DNA of 31,276 nucleotides from a virus. Shown piece after piece: positions 5,914-14,178 of this stretch. The notes beneath the pieces are model-generated. The model had not been told where the DNA came from. It searched no databases and worked only from the letters and a program-made list of their open reading frames with translations. The stretch covers positions 1-31,276 of IMG/VR virus record IMGVR_UViG_3300009011_000045. The stretch is one strand, 5' to 3'. The first letter of the stretch is position 1. Each line of letters starts with the position of its first letter. Position numbers and translations under genes: made by a program.

Positions 5914-6833
5914 AGGCCTACCAGCTCCTGTACGAAACTCAGCCCTTCTTTGCTGCCCACCAACAACAGGCCGGCGCACTGCACCCATTCATGCCCAGGC
6001 GCATCACCGCTCAGCAGGTCGCGGCTCAGCTCGCTGGGATTACCTGGGCCGATCAGCCGCGCGCGCATGCTGACGTCAGGACTCCCCCCGGTCAGCAAGG
6101 CTTTCAGGTCGGCCAGCTGTTGGTCGCGGCCTTGCTGCTGAGCGCTCTTGCGCGCTGCCAGCGCAGCCAGATCCCCCAACGGCGAACTGTCGGCGGCGTA
6201 GCCTTCCAGCACGGCCAGTTGGCCGGCCATGGATTGCTTGGCGGCTTTGACCACCGTGCAGCGCTCCAGCGGTAAGCCCTGCCAAAGCGGCAGCGTGCCG
6301 GCGCCAGGAATCTCCCACTTTTCGCTTTCCAGTTTCATCAGGTGCTGTGCCCGGCGCTCAGTGCGTACCAGGTCGGGAATCGGCAGCAACGCATTGAACC
6401 GCGACAGTCCGCTGGCCAGCTGTTCCAGGCGTGTGCCCAAGAACAGGATCGACAGCGCGTATTGCGGCCCGGACGGCCGTCCCGTGTCGGTAACGTCCTC
6501 CAGTTTCTTGGCCAAGTGTTCCAGGACGTTCGGCGCCGACAGAAAGCGCTGGTAACCGGTGCCCTGGCCGATTCCGCTCTGAAACGGCGTCACCACCAGA
6601 CACGCCGGCACCTGACCCAACTGCTCGGCCAGCGCTGCACGCCCGGCCGCGATCGCGCCTTTTGCGGCATCGCCGACCGGCCCCGGGTTGGTGTTGGCCA
6701 GCCCCTTCAATCCGGCCAGGCGCTGGGCGGTGCTGGCCAGCTCGCCGCCGGCCAGATCCTTGGCGGCTGACAATTCGCCCATCCACTGCGTGGCTTGCTC
6801 CGGCCAGCGCATTGTCACCGGTGCCCAGGTCAT
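5910..6833 (-). CDS. Unassigned late protein between fibre chaperone and baseplate genes
   Basis: A 307-residue product whose ATG overlaps the preceding stop (ATGA) and whose stop overlaps the next start. The N-terminal 75 residues are Ala/Gly-rich helix (KDLAGGELASTAQRLAGLKG), followed by a hydrophobic/beta segment (ACLVVTPFQSGIGQGTGYQ) near residue 80 and further Leu/Ala-rich helices. The C-terminus ends in strands (WVQCAGLLLVGSKEGLSFV). No signal peptide or catalytic motif is visible. P2 has no counterpart between its G and hub genes. The coupled position in the operon says it is a virion or assembly protein, most likely of the baseplate, but no family can be named. Confidence 0.65.
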   Translation of the reverse strand: MTWAPVTMRWPEQATQWMGELSAAKDLAGGELASTAQRLAGLKGLANTNPGPVGDAAKGAIAAGRAALAEQLGQVPACLVVTPFQSGIGQGTGYQRFLSAPNVLEHLAKKLEDVTDTGRPSGPQYALSILFLGTRLEQLASGLSRFNALLPIPDLVRTERRAQHLMKLESEKWEIPGAGTLPLWQGLPLERCTVVKAAKQSMAGQLAVLEGYAADSSPLGDLAALAARKSAQQQGRDQQLADLKALLTGGSPDVSMRARLIGPGNPSELSRDLLSGDAPGHEWVQCAGLLLVGSKEGLSFVQELVGL

Positions 6834-7537
6834 GCCGGCGGCGTCCAGGTGATGGCCTTCATCGCCTTCAGATCTTTGTCTTTCAGGGCGCTCGCCACCG
6901 CTTGGCGCAGGATCTCGGCTTGTTGCTGCGCCGCCTGGCGGAACCGCACCAGGTCAAGACTGACCTTCTGCAGCTGCGCGATAGTGTGCGGCCGGAAAGC
7001 CAGCACCTGGTCGGCGTCGTAACACGGGTAGGTGTCGTCCATCCCCAGCAGCACCTGGCCATTCAAGTTCACCTGGTCGTCGATCGCGCTGCTGTAGCGG
7101 TACACCTTGCCCAGGGCGCTGGAGTTGAATCCGCCGGCGATGTACGCCGCGCAATCGGCGCCGATCGCCTGAAGCTTTTTGTCCTGGAGCGCGGCCAGCA
7201 CTGCGTCGATGTCATCGACCCATTGCCCGTCCTTCCAGATCTGGTTCGGCCCGGGCTTTTTCATGGTGAAGCCTGCCGGCACTGGCTCAAAGCCTTCGAG
7301 CGTGCGCGGCTCGCCGGTGTCGGTGCTGTACACCACCGCACCGCCGAAGTAATCCACCAACTGCCAGGCGTTGCCGTTCCACCAGGCAGCTTTGTGTTCC
7401 GGGATTGCCGGCGGAGCTGTCTCCACGCATCCGCCGGGGATCATGTACACGCCCGGTTCCAGCGGCGATTCGTCGGCGGTCACCGTACCCACCAGGATGC
7501 CCAAGTGGTTGGTCTGATAAACGATTTTCTCGGTCAT
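6830..7537 (-). CDS. Tail fibre assembly / DUF4376-like protein
   Basis: A 235-residue product starting at ATG 7537; the 60 extra residues of the longer frame are Arg-rich shadow sequence of the fibre gene. The N-terminal part has the tryptophan-containing repeats seen in small phage tail proteins (EHKAAWWNGNAWQLV and NQIWKDGQWVDD). The C-terminal half (about 150-230) with YDADQVLAFRPHTIAQLQ and a helical end matches what I know as the DUF4376 domain. It follows the tail-fibre gene by 8 nt, the usual place for a fibre chaperone that helps trimerise or attach the fibre. P2 gpG is the positional equivalent, without clear sequence likeness. Confidence 0.7.
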   Translation of the reverse strand: MTEKIVYQTNHLGILVGTVTADESPLEPGVYMIPGGCVETAPPAIPEHKAAWWNGNAWQLVDYFGGAVVYSTDTGEPRTLEGFEPVPAGFTMKKPGPNQIWKDGQWVDDIDAVLAALQDKKLQAIGADCAAYIAGGFNSSALGKVYRYSSAIDDQVNLNGQVLLGMDDTYPCYDADQVLAFRPHTIAQLQKVSLDLVRFRQAAQQQAEILRQAVASALKDKDLKAMKAITWTPPA

Positions 7538-7545
7538 GCTCGATC

Positions 7546-9204
7546 TCAATACTTGATGCAGAAAAGGAGGGCCAAGTTCTTCGGCCGGGTTTCGGTACCG
7601 CCAGCGGCGGCTACGGTCACGCCGTGGGTGTGCGCACCACCGCCACCTACACCCACGTTGTGCGCGTGGTGACCAGCAGCGTCCATGCCGACGTTGTGCG
7701 CGTGATTTCCTGCCCATGAGGTTTCATGAGCGCCGCCAGACTGCTGGATAGTGTTTGGCCCACCGGCCCCCTGGCCAATGCCTGGCGCACTCGGCGCGCT
7801 GTGGGAGTGGTTACCTTGCGCATCCGTCCAGGTACGGTGGACGTGGTTGCCCTGGGCATCCGTCCAGGCAGCGTGCAAGTGATCGCCCACTGCTGCGGCC
7901 GAGGCCGTGTGTGCGTGGGAATGAATCATCATGTCCTGAAAAGTACCGAACGCTCGGCTTGGATCTACACCGCGACCGTCGTCCCAACCTCTTGGGAACA
8001 AACCGCGCATGTCGGGCAAGTTGAAGGTCGTCAAACCATCGCCGGCGCCGTAATGAGCACCCAGCATTGCAAAGAGACGCGCATAGGTTGTGCGTGAAAC
8101 CGCCGCGCCGTTGCACCTCAACCAACCTTCTGGTGGCCAACTCATGGAAAACCCGGCCACCATCCCGGTCATCGAGTCGCTGACCTGTTTTTGCAACTTG
8201 TTCAACGCGGCTGTCGTGGCGAGGATGTCACTGCTGTTCGTGTTCGGATCATCGCTTTTGGCGTTGGGCAGGTTTCCCAGATCCACGTCTTCTTTGGTCG
8301 TGCCCCTTGCGCGTAGAGCTTCGTAATCGCCATCACGCGCCGCGAAATGCTGCATGAGCGCGCCGGCGATCGACTCCGCTGGACGCAGGTCATAGATTTC
8401 TGTCGCAGAGGCGTAATTGGCGATCTGCACGCAGTAGTGGCGAACGCCAGCCGCGTCGGTGTAATCGCCCTTTTCTCCATAGACGACCTTCCACGTCGCC
8501 ACCCGATCGTTCAGCTGCCGTTCCAGGCACACGTCGAGGGTGATTGTTCCAAAGGGAATGACACCGGTGAATGGCCAGGGCTTTGACATGAACACCCGAA
8601 TGCCTTCGATGTAGGCCGTACCGGCATTCAGCTGGAACCCGTTTTCGCTCTTTGCGAATGCCAGCGAATTGCCGAAGAAACAGGCGCGGCCGTACATCTC
8701 GCGATTGCTTAGACGCTCGCGCTCATCAATCCCTGCAAGGCGTACGGTAAAGTCATGCTGCCAAGTGCTGGCGTCGATCTTCACGCCCGTCAGTTGCATG
8801 GCACCGTCAAAGGCCACCAGAAAGTTGCGGGTGACGTTGTTGCCGATCTGCTGCGGCGGGATGTTCTTGCGCTTCTGTTGGAGCGGCACATAGGACACGG
8901 CGAACAGCACGCCTTCAGCGTCCTCAAGGCCGACCCAGTTAAAGTCCCAGTCGCCGATGTCCGACCCCAGTTGGCAGCTGTACACCACCTGGTTGGGGTT
9001 CACGAAGCCGGCGTTTTGCTCCGGGATGTCATAGACCTGAACGATCTGGCCTGCAGATGGCTTGCCGGCGGCGCGGTCTACTGGCGTTTCCGGGTTCAGC
9101 CCGGGCACGTTGGCAAAAATGAACCGCGTGACGAGCAGCGGCTTTTTCTGGCTTTGCTTCAGGGCAATCTGGCTTTCGCCGGCCAAGGTAATACTGGCGC
9201 TCAC
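7546..9204 (-). CDS. H: Tail fibre / tail-collar fibre protein, receptor binding
   Basis: A 552-residue product starting at GTG 9204 with AGGAG just upstream. The N-terminal ~160 residues (LVTRFIFANVPGL; GDWDFNWVGLED) fit the phage tail-collar fibre family that plugs into the baseplate. Around residues 355-435 is a tail-collar domain (GFSMSWPPEGWLRCNGAAVS; NLPDMRGLFPRGWDDG). The tip holds a His-rich tandem region (WTDAQGNHxH twice, then HHAHNVGV and GGAHTHGV), probably a metal-stabilised trimeric fibre, and ends with KNLALLFCIKY, the usual collar-fibre terminus. This protein should determine host range. The repeats at nucleotide positions about 7640-7930 are a likely hot spot for length changes. 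Confidence 0.88.
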   Translation of the reverse strand: MSASITLAGESQIALKQSQKKPLLVTRFIFANVPGLNPETPVDRAAGKPSAGQIVQVYDIPEQNAGFVNPNQVVYSCQLGSDIGDWDFNWVGLEDAEGVLFAVSYVPLQQKRKNIPPQQIGNNVTRNFLVAFDGAMQLTGVKIDASTWQHDFTVRLAGIDERERLSNREMYGRACFFGNSLAFAKSENGFQLNAGTAYIEGIRVFMSKPWPFTGVIPFGTITLDVCLERQLNDRVATWKVVYGEKGDYTDAAGVRHYCVQIANYASATEIYDLRPAESIAGALMQHFAARDGDYEALRARGTTKEDVDLGNLPNAKSDDPNTNSSDILATTAALNKLQKQVSDSMTGMVAGFSMSWPPEGWLRCNGAAVSRTTYARLFAMLGAHYGAGDGLTTFNLPDMRGLFPRGWDDGRGVDPSRAFGTFQDMMIHSHAHTASAAAVGDHLHAAWTDAQGNHVHRTWTDAQGNHSHSAPSAPGIGQGAGGPNTIQQSGGAHETSWAGNHAHNVGMDAAGHHAHNVGVGGGGAHTHGVTVAAAGGTETRPKNLALLFCIKY

Positions 9205-9213
9205 GGTGCGCTC

Positions 9214-9738
9214 CTACAGGCTGGCGACCAGCGTTTGCTGGTCGTCGTTGAAGTCGATCAGGGCGATTTGCAGCCCCACGGGGGTGATGGTCACGAAGTC
9301 GTAGCGCCGGCAGGTGCGGCCGTATTGCTGGATCAGCACGCGCAGCAACTCGGGATTCAGCGACAGCTGGGCGTTGCTGAATTTGAGCAACACCACGTCC
9401 CAGTCCCGGTCGGGCTGGCGCTCCTCGATCTCGACGTAACCCACGCCCAAACGCTCGAAAATACGCTTCAGGCCGGCGGTGCTGCCGGCGTCCACAGAGT
9501 TGACGAAGGCGTGTTTTACTCGCAGCCGGAACAGCGACTCCGGCTCGCCCTGAAAGCGCGTGACGTCACGCTGCCAGGCCCACAGCTCAAGAATGCTCAT
9601 GTGGCAGGTGTCGGGATCGATCTGCGAGTAGGGCCAGCGCAGCCAGCCGGTGACGGTTTCCCACCACGCTTGTGCAGCGGCAACGAGCTTCGAAAGTTCG
9701 GTACCGCCCAGCCAGAAAGGCAATTTGAGCTTGGTCAT
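9214..9738 (-). CDS. I: Baseplate protein gpI family (tail protein I)
   Basis: A 174-residue product whose ATG overlaps the stop of J (ATGA). Features of the P2 tail protein I family are the early WWETVTGWLRWPYS, an Asp-rich stretch, and CHMSILELWAWQRDVTRF, which matches the conserved 'LP-LAW' type segment of gpI. It assembles into the baseplate wedge with J and links to the fibres. P2 gpI is 176 residues, the same size. Order J-I-fibre-chaperone is exactly that of P2 (J, I, H, G). Confidence 0.85.
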   Translation of the reverse strand: MTKLKLPFWLGGTELSKLVAAAQAWWETVTGWLRWPYSQIDPDTCHMSILELWAWQRDVTRFQGEPESLFRLRVKHAFVNSVDAGSTAGLKRIFERLGVGYVEIEERQPDRDWDVVLLKFSNAQLSLNPELLRVLIQQYGRTCRRYDFVTITPVGLQIALIDFNDDQQTLVASL

Positions 9739-10910
9739 TGCGCCGTCACCTGCAACTGGCCCAGGCGCGGAATGTTCAGCCCGCTGATGATGTCCTGACC
9801 AGGCAAGAACCGCAGGGATGCGATGTCCTCGAACTGCTGGTGGAGTTCTTCACTCAGGCGGCTATAACTGAATCTCGACTGTGGATAAGTCAGCGTCGGC
9901 TGATAATCGGTCGCAGTGCTTTCGCGAAACGCCGCCCGCACGAACAGCTCGACCTCTTTCACCAGGGCGCTGATTCGCTCGGCGCTCAAGTTTGGCTTGG
10001 GCCACAGCCACGGCGTCACGGTCACCGCGACTTCGGGCATAACCATAGCCAGCAAATCGTCGCCATGGCCATGGTTGCCCTGGTCGCGGATGTGCGCGTT
10101 GATTTGCTCCAGGTACGTCGCCGCCGGCACGCCCGCATCAAACAGGACATAGGCGTTGGCACTGCCCGGCCCACGTGGTGCGCCATGCTCAAAGTAAACG
10201 CCGTCCGGACGCACGCCGGGGAATGCGGAAATCATGGCGCGATACACCGCGTCGGTGTGCCACTGGTTGACCGCCGAGAACTGGTTGCGCACGCGCAGAC
10301 GCAGTTGTTCGTTTGGTTCAGGATCCGCGCCTGGTGATTCCAGCCAGCCGTCTTTGTTCACCACCTGGACGATGCCGGGGATCGGCACCGGCAGGATTGC
10401 GTAGTAACCCGGGGCGAGGTTGAAGCCGCTGCCGGCCTCGATCGCTTCCACCGGAACGTCTCGCTGGAGCTGGCCGGGCTGGAACGTCGCCGGCGCCGTC
10501 GTAACCAGTTTGTAGACGTTGCCATTGATCGCGGCAGACTGCACCACGATCCCCTTTTCCAACTCCAGCACGCCGTCCGGAATGGCCCGGGTGAACATCA
10601 ATTTGCCTTTTGCCTTGGTCGCGCCTTTGCGCTCGACATTGACCGCCCACGCGAGCATGTCCAGCCAGGCGTCCACCGCCGTTTTCACAAAGAAGTTCGG
10701 CAGCACGGTCAGACATAGAAAGTCCAACAGCCACAACACCGGTTTGGTCACCAACGTGGTCATCACCCGCCAGAACGGCGAATAGCTGCTGGTGTTGGCC
10801 ACCTTGGCGCCCTGGGCTTCCACTTCCTTTTCCCACGCGGCCTTCAGCCCTGCTTCGGTGGTCGGAATGCCGGCGTCAGCGATCACCTTTTTAAAATCGA
10901 CCTGACTCAC
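9735..10910 (-). CDS. J: Baseplate wedge protein gpJ
   Basis: A 391-residue product starting at GTG 10910, coupled as GTGA to the stop of the preceding gene. It belongs to the baseplate J / gp47-like family: the N-terminal helical part carries hydrophobic segments (WLLDFLCLTVLPNFF), then the beta-rich core (VEAIEAGSGFNLAPGYYA), then the typical ESPGADPEPNEQLRLRVRNQF followed by YRAMISAFPGVRPDGVYF. P2 gpJ is 302 residues; this one is longer at the N-terminus. It forms the wedge ring that changes shape on contraction. Confidence 0.9.
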   Translation of the reverse strand: MSQVDFKKVIADAGIPTTEAGLKAAWEKEVEAQGAKVANTSSYSPFWRVMTTLVTKPVLWLLDFLCLTVLPNFFVKTAVDAWLDMLAWAVNVERKGATKAKGKLMFTRAIPDGVLELEKGIVVQSAAINGNVYKLVTTAPATFQPGQLQRDVPVEAIEAGSGFNLAPGYYAILPVPIPGIVQVVNKDGWLESPGADPEPNEQLRLRVRNQFSAVNQWHTDAVYRAMISAFPGVRPDGVYFEHGAPRGPGSANAYVLFDAGVPAATYLEQINAHIRDQGNHGHGDDLLAMVMPEVAVTVTPWLWPKPNLSAERISALVKEVELFVRAAFRESTATDYQPTLTYPQSRFSYSRLSEELHQQFEDIASLRFLPGQDIISGLNIPRLGQLQVTAQ

Positions 10911-11224
10911 AGACTTACCTCAATCGATCCGAATTTGATGGTTTTGGCAGTCACCAGGTAAACGCCTGGTTCCTGTTGAGTGATGCGCGCTGTCCCCGGT
11001 ACCAGGCGTTCGTCGTTCTCCACCAACAGTTCCAGCTGCTGGATACAGTCGCGTTGCCGCAGGCGGTCGCGCTCGGCCACCAGCACGACCAGCAGCCCGC
11101 TGTCGCGGATCATGTGGGCGATGTCCTGGGCGATGCAGGCGCGGTCATCGATCAGCAGCGGCTGGTGCGACGGATCCAGCACCAGGTCGTTGCCCTGGAT
11201 CAGCAAATCGACGTACTCGCTCAT
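10907..11224 (-). CDS. Baseplate protein, DUF2590-like (gp25/W position)
   Basis: A 105-residue product starting at ATG 11224, overlapping the stop of the tape measure gene. It reads as the DUF2590 family as I remember it (SEYVDLLIQGNDLVLDP; the central RDCIQQLELLVENDERL). Its size and place just before J correspond to P2 W, a gp25-like wedge/sheath-initiator protein, although the sequence is not obviously W. Role at the sheath-baseplate junction is inferred from that position. Confidence 0.7.
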   Translation of the reverse strand: MSEYVDLLIQGNDLVLDPSHQPLLIDDRACIAQDIAHMIRDSGLLVVLVAERDRLRQRDCIQQLELLVENDERLVPGTARITQQEPGVYLVTAKTIKFGSIEVSL

Positions 11225-13206
11225 CCGCCCACCGCCATGGCGACCATGTTTTCCATCTCCAGCGGCGTCATTGCCTTACCGGTGTGAATGTTCACGTTTT
11301 CCACATGAGTGCCCTTGTTCTGGCTGCTGTTGTTGTTCTGGATGCTGGTCAGCAAGCCACCGGGCGGCACCGCTGAAGGGCGCGCGGGCGTAAGACTGGG
11401 GATTGCCGCGTTGATGGTCTGCTGGGCTTTCTGCGCGGCGTTGGCGGTGTCGGCGGCGTTGGTCGCGGCATCAACGCCGGGCACTTCGGGCATACCGCCG
11501 AAACGCGCCTCGATGTTCACGCCCGGGATGCTGTTCAGCAGCTCGATCACGCCGTTAACGGCCTTGGTGAAAATGCCGACGATGCTGTCCCAAGCGGCCT
11601 TGGCCATGCCCGACCAGCCACCCATGGAGTTAAACCAGTCGGACAGTTTCTGGAGCTTGTCGGCGACGAACTGGAACGCGGCGGTGTTCATCAGCGCCGT
11701 CGTCCATTCGTCCCAGTAGTAGACGGCCGCGACAATGACCGCCACCAGGGCGACAATCCCGACCACGATCCACACCACCGGGTTGGCCAACAGCGCCGCG
11801 TTGACCAGCCAGATCGCACCCTGCCACAGCAACATTGCGCCGCGAATGAGTGCCAGGCCGGCGCTCAGGGTGTAGATCACGGCGACGTAAGCCAGGATTG
11901 CCAGCTTCTGCAGGATGAACACGGCGACCGTGCGCAGGCTGAACAACTGAACGACTTTCCAGACGGTCAGCATGCCCAGCCAGGTCATGCGGGCAATGCC
12001 CACCACCATGGTCAGCGCCGACATCGCGGCGACGATGCCCATGATGGCCAACGCGGTGATGCCAATCACGCGAGTGATGTTCGGGAACAGCTGAGTCCAG
12101 CGCACCAGGGTTTTGCCGATGTCCACCATCTTGGTCATGAACGGCGACAGCACCGGGATCAGCACTTGGCCGAACACCGTTCGCATGACCTCGACCAGGG
12201 ACGCCCACTGCTGCCAGGGATCGACCATGGCCCGGGCCATCTGCTCGGCGTTCTCCAGGCCGCGCACCTTGCCCAACTGCTCGATGCCATTGCGCAACCG
12301 ATCGGTGTCCTTGGCCAGCGCGCCGATCACTTGGGCACCTTCACCGCCGAAAGCCTCCATCAGCTTGGCCCCGGCCGAGGCGCTGGTCAGGTCGCCGAAC
12401 TTGCCCTGGAGCTTGTCCAGGATGGCCATCATCGGCAGCACCTTGCCCTGCTGGTCGGTGAACTTCATGCCGAGCTTTTCCGAGGCGGCGCCGATGTTCT
12501 CGAAAAACGCCTTGTAGCGTCCGCCGGCGTCGCCGCCTTCCATGGTGCTGCTCAGTGTGCCGATCACCGCCATTTGCTCCGCCAGATCGACGCCGGAGGT
12601 CGTAGCGATCGCGCCGGCCTCCTTGAACGCGTCTTTCATGGCCGCGCCGCTGGTACGGAACAACTGCACCGCCAGCGCCGTCTGACCGCCGAGTTTTTCC
12701 ACCCACGCGCCTTTGCCCATGGCATCGGCTTGGGACTTCTGCAGGTTGTAGAGGGTACCGACGTATTCGCCCATGGTTTCGGCGTCGGTCTTGGTGGCCT
12801 TGGCCAGCAGGTTGCTGGTGTTGGTGAACACGGCGAGCTGGTTGCCGGCAAGGCCCTTGATGGCGCCCTCGATCAGATACGCCGAGGCCACAAAGTCCTT
12901 GGCGTTCTCACCGTAATTCACCGCGAACTCCAGCGACTTGCTGTTCAGCGCAGACAGAGCATCCTCGGCCACGCCCAGCGATCGGACATCGCCCAGGGCG
13001 CGGTTGACCTCCAGTGCCGGTTCCATGGATTGCTGAATCGCAACCACACCCGCCGTCAGCCCGGCAAAGCCCAAGCCGATCGTCTTGATGTGCTTTTCGC
13101 TCTGATCGGCAAGCTCGGAAAAACCCATTTTCACCTTGCCCAAGGGCGCGGTGACCTTGTCCTGCAAGCTGAGAATGAAAGCCAGGCTGGCGCTACGGTC
13201 TGCCAA
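11221..13206 (-). CDS. T: Tail tape measure protein
   Basis: A 661-residue product read from TTG 13206, 5 nt after the E' stop; its N-terminus LADRSASLAFILSLQDKVTA is normal for TP901-type tape measures. Residues about 60-330 contain the TP901 core (ALGDVRSLGVAEDALSA; LLAKATKTDAETMGEYVGTL). Residues about 370-500 carry several strongly hydrophobic segments (IGITALAIMGIVAAMSALTM; VVWIVVGIVALVAVIVAAVY) that may insert into the host inner membrane during DNA ejection. The C-terminus is Asn/Ser-rich. Its length sets tail length: 661 residues is shorter than P2 T (815), so a somewhat shorter tail is expected. Confidence 0.93.
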   Translation of the reverse strand: MADRSASLAFILSLQDKVTAPLGKVKMGFSELADQSEKHIKTIGLGFAGLTAGVVAIQQSMEPALEVNRALGDVRSLGVAEDALSALNSKSLEFAVNYGENAKDFVASAYLIEGAIKGLAGNQLAVFTNTSNLLAKATKTDAETMGEYVGTLYNLQKSQADAMGKGAWVEKLGGQTALAVQLFRTSGAAMKDAFKEAGAIATTSGVDLAEQMAVIGTLSSTMEGGDAGGRYKAFFENIGAASEKLGMKFTDQQGKVLPMMAILDKLQGKFGDLTSASAGAKLMEAFGGEGAQVIGALAKDTDRLRNGIEQLGKVRGLENAEQMARAMVDPWQQWASLVEVMRTVFGQVLIPVLSPFMTKMVDIGKTLVRWTQLFPNITRVIGITALAIMGIVAAMSALTMVVGIARMTWLGMLTVWKVVQLFSLRTVAVFILQKLAILAYVAVIYTLSAGLALIRGAMLLWQGAIWLVNAALLANPVVWIVVGIVALVAVIVAAVYYWDEWTTALMNTAAFQFVADKLQKLSDWFNSMGGWSGMAKAAWDSIVGIFTKAVNGVIELLNSIPGVNIEARFGGMPEVPGVDAATNAADTANAAQKAQQTINAAIPSLTPARPSAVPPGGLLTSIQNNNSSQNKGTHVENVNIHTGKAMTPLEMENMVAMAVGG

Positions 13207-13211
13207 TGTCG

Positions 13212-13666
13212 TTACCCGTTCAGCGCAAGGGCGATGCCGTTAGCCACGGCAAATTCCATGCGTCTCCAGTATTCGTCTTCAAGCCACCTGGCTGTCCCCA
13301 TCGCCTCGGGCGTGGGTTCGGCACCAGGTAGCCAGCGGTGCGTCAGGGCCATCAACTGGCTCAGGCCGTTTTCGCTCAGGCGCTCAGCGTGCTCGAGCGC
13401 TTTTTTACGGTCACCTCAACGTTCGGCGCGTACTCCTCCAGCAGCGCGCCGGCGATCTGCATCACCATCACCGGGTTGGCCAGGATCGGTTTCAGCGTGG
13501 CTTTTTCTTCCTGCTTGACGGTGTTCATCAGCAGGTTGTTGCCCGGGGCGACCTTGTTGGTTTGGGTCAGGGCGTTGAAATACTTGGTCACGTCCGCCGG
13601 CGTCAGGTTGAAGGTGAATTCGTTTTCGCCGACTTCCAGGGTGATTTCTTTGTTCTGTTCGTTCAT
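13212..13666 (-). CDS. E': Tail assembly chaperone E-E' fusion by -1 frameshift
   Basis: The zero frame begins at ATG 13666. At A AAA AAG (13406 to 13400 on the minus strand), reading in register GTA AAA AAG, a -1 slip joins it to an overlapping frame that has no ATG near its start. The new frame (GCG CTC GAG ...) runs from 13400 to TAA at 13212-13214, adding 62 residues that include LSQLMALTHRWLPG and WLEDEYWRRMEFA. The fusion would be 151 residues. P2 E/E' and lambda G/GT make tail chaperones in this way just before the tape measure gene, which is the position here. The longer product recruits the tape measure and tube proteins and is absent from the virion. Confidence 0.8.
13376..13666 (-). 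CDS. E: Tail assembly chaperone E
   Basis: A 96-residue product from ATG 13666, chosen over an upstream in-frame ATG because the latter overlaps Rz sequence; GAGTC/ATCC context before it is weak. The sequence (ITLEVGENEFTFNLTPADVT; KATLKPILANPVMVMQIAGALLEEY) fits the small phage tail assembly chaperone family formerly DUF2765. Its last residues VKKRSSTLSA span the slippery heptamer, so most ribosomes finish here and a minority make the fusion with E'. Confidence 0.85.
   Translation of the reverse strand: MNEQNKEITLEVGENEFTFNLTPADVTKYFNALTQTNKVAPGNNLLMNTVKQEEKATLKPILANPVMVMQIAGALLEEYAPNVEVTVKKRSSTLSA
13400..13406 (-). promoter_or_regulatory. Programmed -1 ribosomal frameshift site A AAA AAG
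   Basis: Six A residues and a G on the minus strand, in the correct zero-frame phase (gtA AAA AAG), ten codons before the E stop codon. A AAA AAG is the most efficient -1 slippery heptamer known in bacteria, as in E. coli dnaX. The downstream GC-rich sequence (GCGCTCGAGCACGCTGAGCGCC) can fold and could act as stimulator. Confidence 0.8.
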
Positions 13667-13674
13667 TGGATGAC

Positions 13675-14178
13675 TCACTTGTTGAGGTTGGGTAAAGGGT
13701 TGGTCGAGAGCGCCGGCGATCGACGGCAAACGTCCAGGGCGTACTGCTGCAGTCCGACGATCATTTGCCGGCTTTGGGCGAGTTGATCTCGGAGGGTGAA
13801 ATAATCCTGTCGAGCGTCTGCTGCGAGTTCGGCGCGTCCTGCATCAGCCACGCGGGCGGTGCCGGCGGTGGCGGACACAGATCCGGAAGCGGGACAGGTA
13901 GCGCTGACGTACAGCCGGCCAGTGCCATCGCCAACAGCGCGGCGCAGGCGTTCGTTTTCAGTGCGTACATCGGTTAATTCCTTGGTGTTTCGCTGGTCGA
14001 TCGCATCCCGCTCGGCGAGTATTTCGCCGCTGATGCGTGCCGCTTCCCGCAGGCCGCTGGCTTCCCACTTCGCGCTGTCGCGCTCGCGCCTGGCTTCGTC
14101 GCGCTGGCCTTCGAGCGCGTCGAAACTGATCCAGGCAACAAGGCACAGCACGACCAGAAACAAGGCTTCGCGCAGCAT
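13675..14178 (-). CDS. Rz: i-spanin Rz
   Basis: A 167-residue product from ATG 14178, overlapping the lysozyme stop as TGATG; the longer frame upstream is shadow sequence. An N-terminal membrane anchor (ALFLVVLCLVAWISF, residues 5-19) is followed by a charged coiled coil (RDEARRERDSAKWEASGLRE...TKELTDVRTENERLRRAV). This is the inner-membrane subunit of the two-component spanin, which with Rz1 fuses inner and outer membranes at the last step of lysis. Its C-terminal third overlaps the nested Rz1 frame. Confidence 0.9.
   Translation of the reverse strand: MLREALFLVVLCLVAWISFDALEGQRDEARRERDSAKWEASGLREAARISGEILAERDAIDQRNTKELTDVRTENERLRRAVGDGTGRLYVSATCPASGSVSATAGTARVADAGRAELAADARQDYFTLRDQLAQSRQMIVGLQQYALDVCRRSPALSTNPLPNLNK
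13761..13970 (-). CDS. Rz1: o-spanin Rz1 lipoprotein, nested in Rz
   Basis: A 69-residue product in a different frame wholly inside Rz. It has a short signal peptide with lipobox LAGC (Cys about residue 20), then a proline-rich segment (LPVPLPDLCPPPPAPPAW), both hallmarks of Rz1. After cleavage and acylation it would sit in the outer membrane inner leaflet and bind Rz across the periplasm. The +1 nested arrangement equals that in lambda and P2 (LysC in LysB). Confidence 0.9.
   Translation of the reverse strand: MYALKTNACAALLAMALAGCTSALPVPLPDLCPPPPAPPAWLMQDAPNSQQTLDRIISPSEINSPKAGK

Noticed and set aside
8755-9798. 347-codon plus-strand frame opposite fibre and gpI genes
   Set aside because: Shadow frame crossing the boundary of two certain minus-strand genes.
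12166-13518. 450-codon plus-strand frame opposite the tape measure gene
   Set aside because: It is the antisense shadow of a GC-rich gene: no ribosome site, His/Gln/Gly-rich odd composition, and the minus strand carries clear family sequence.
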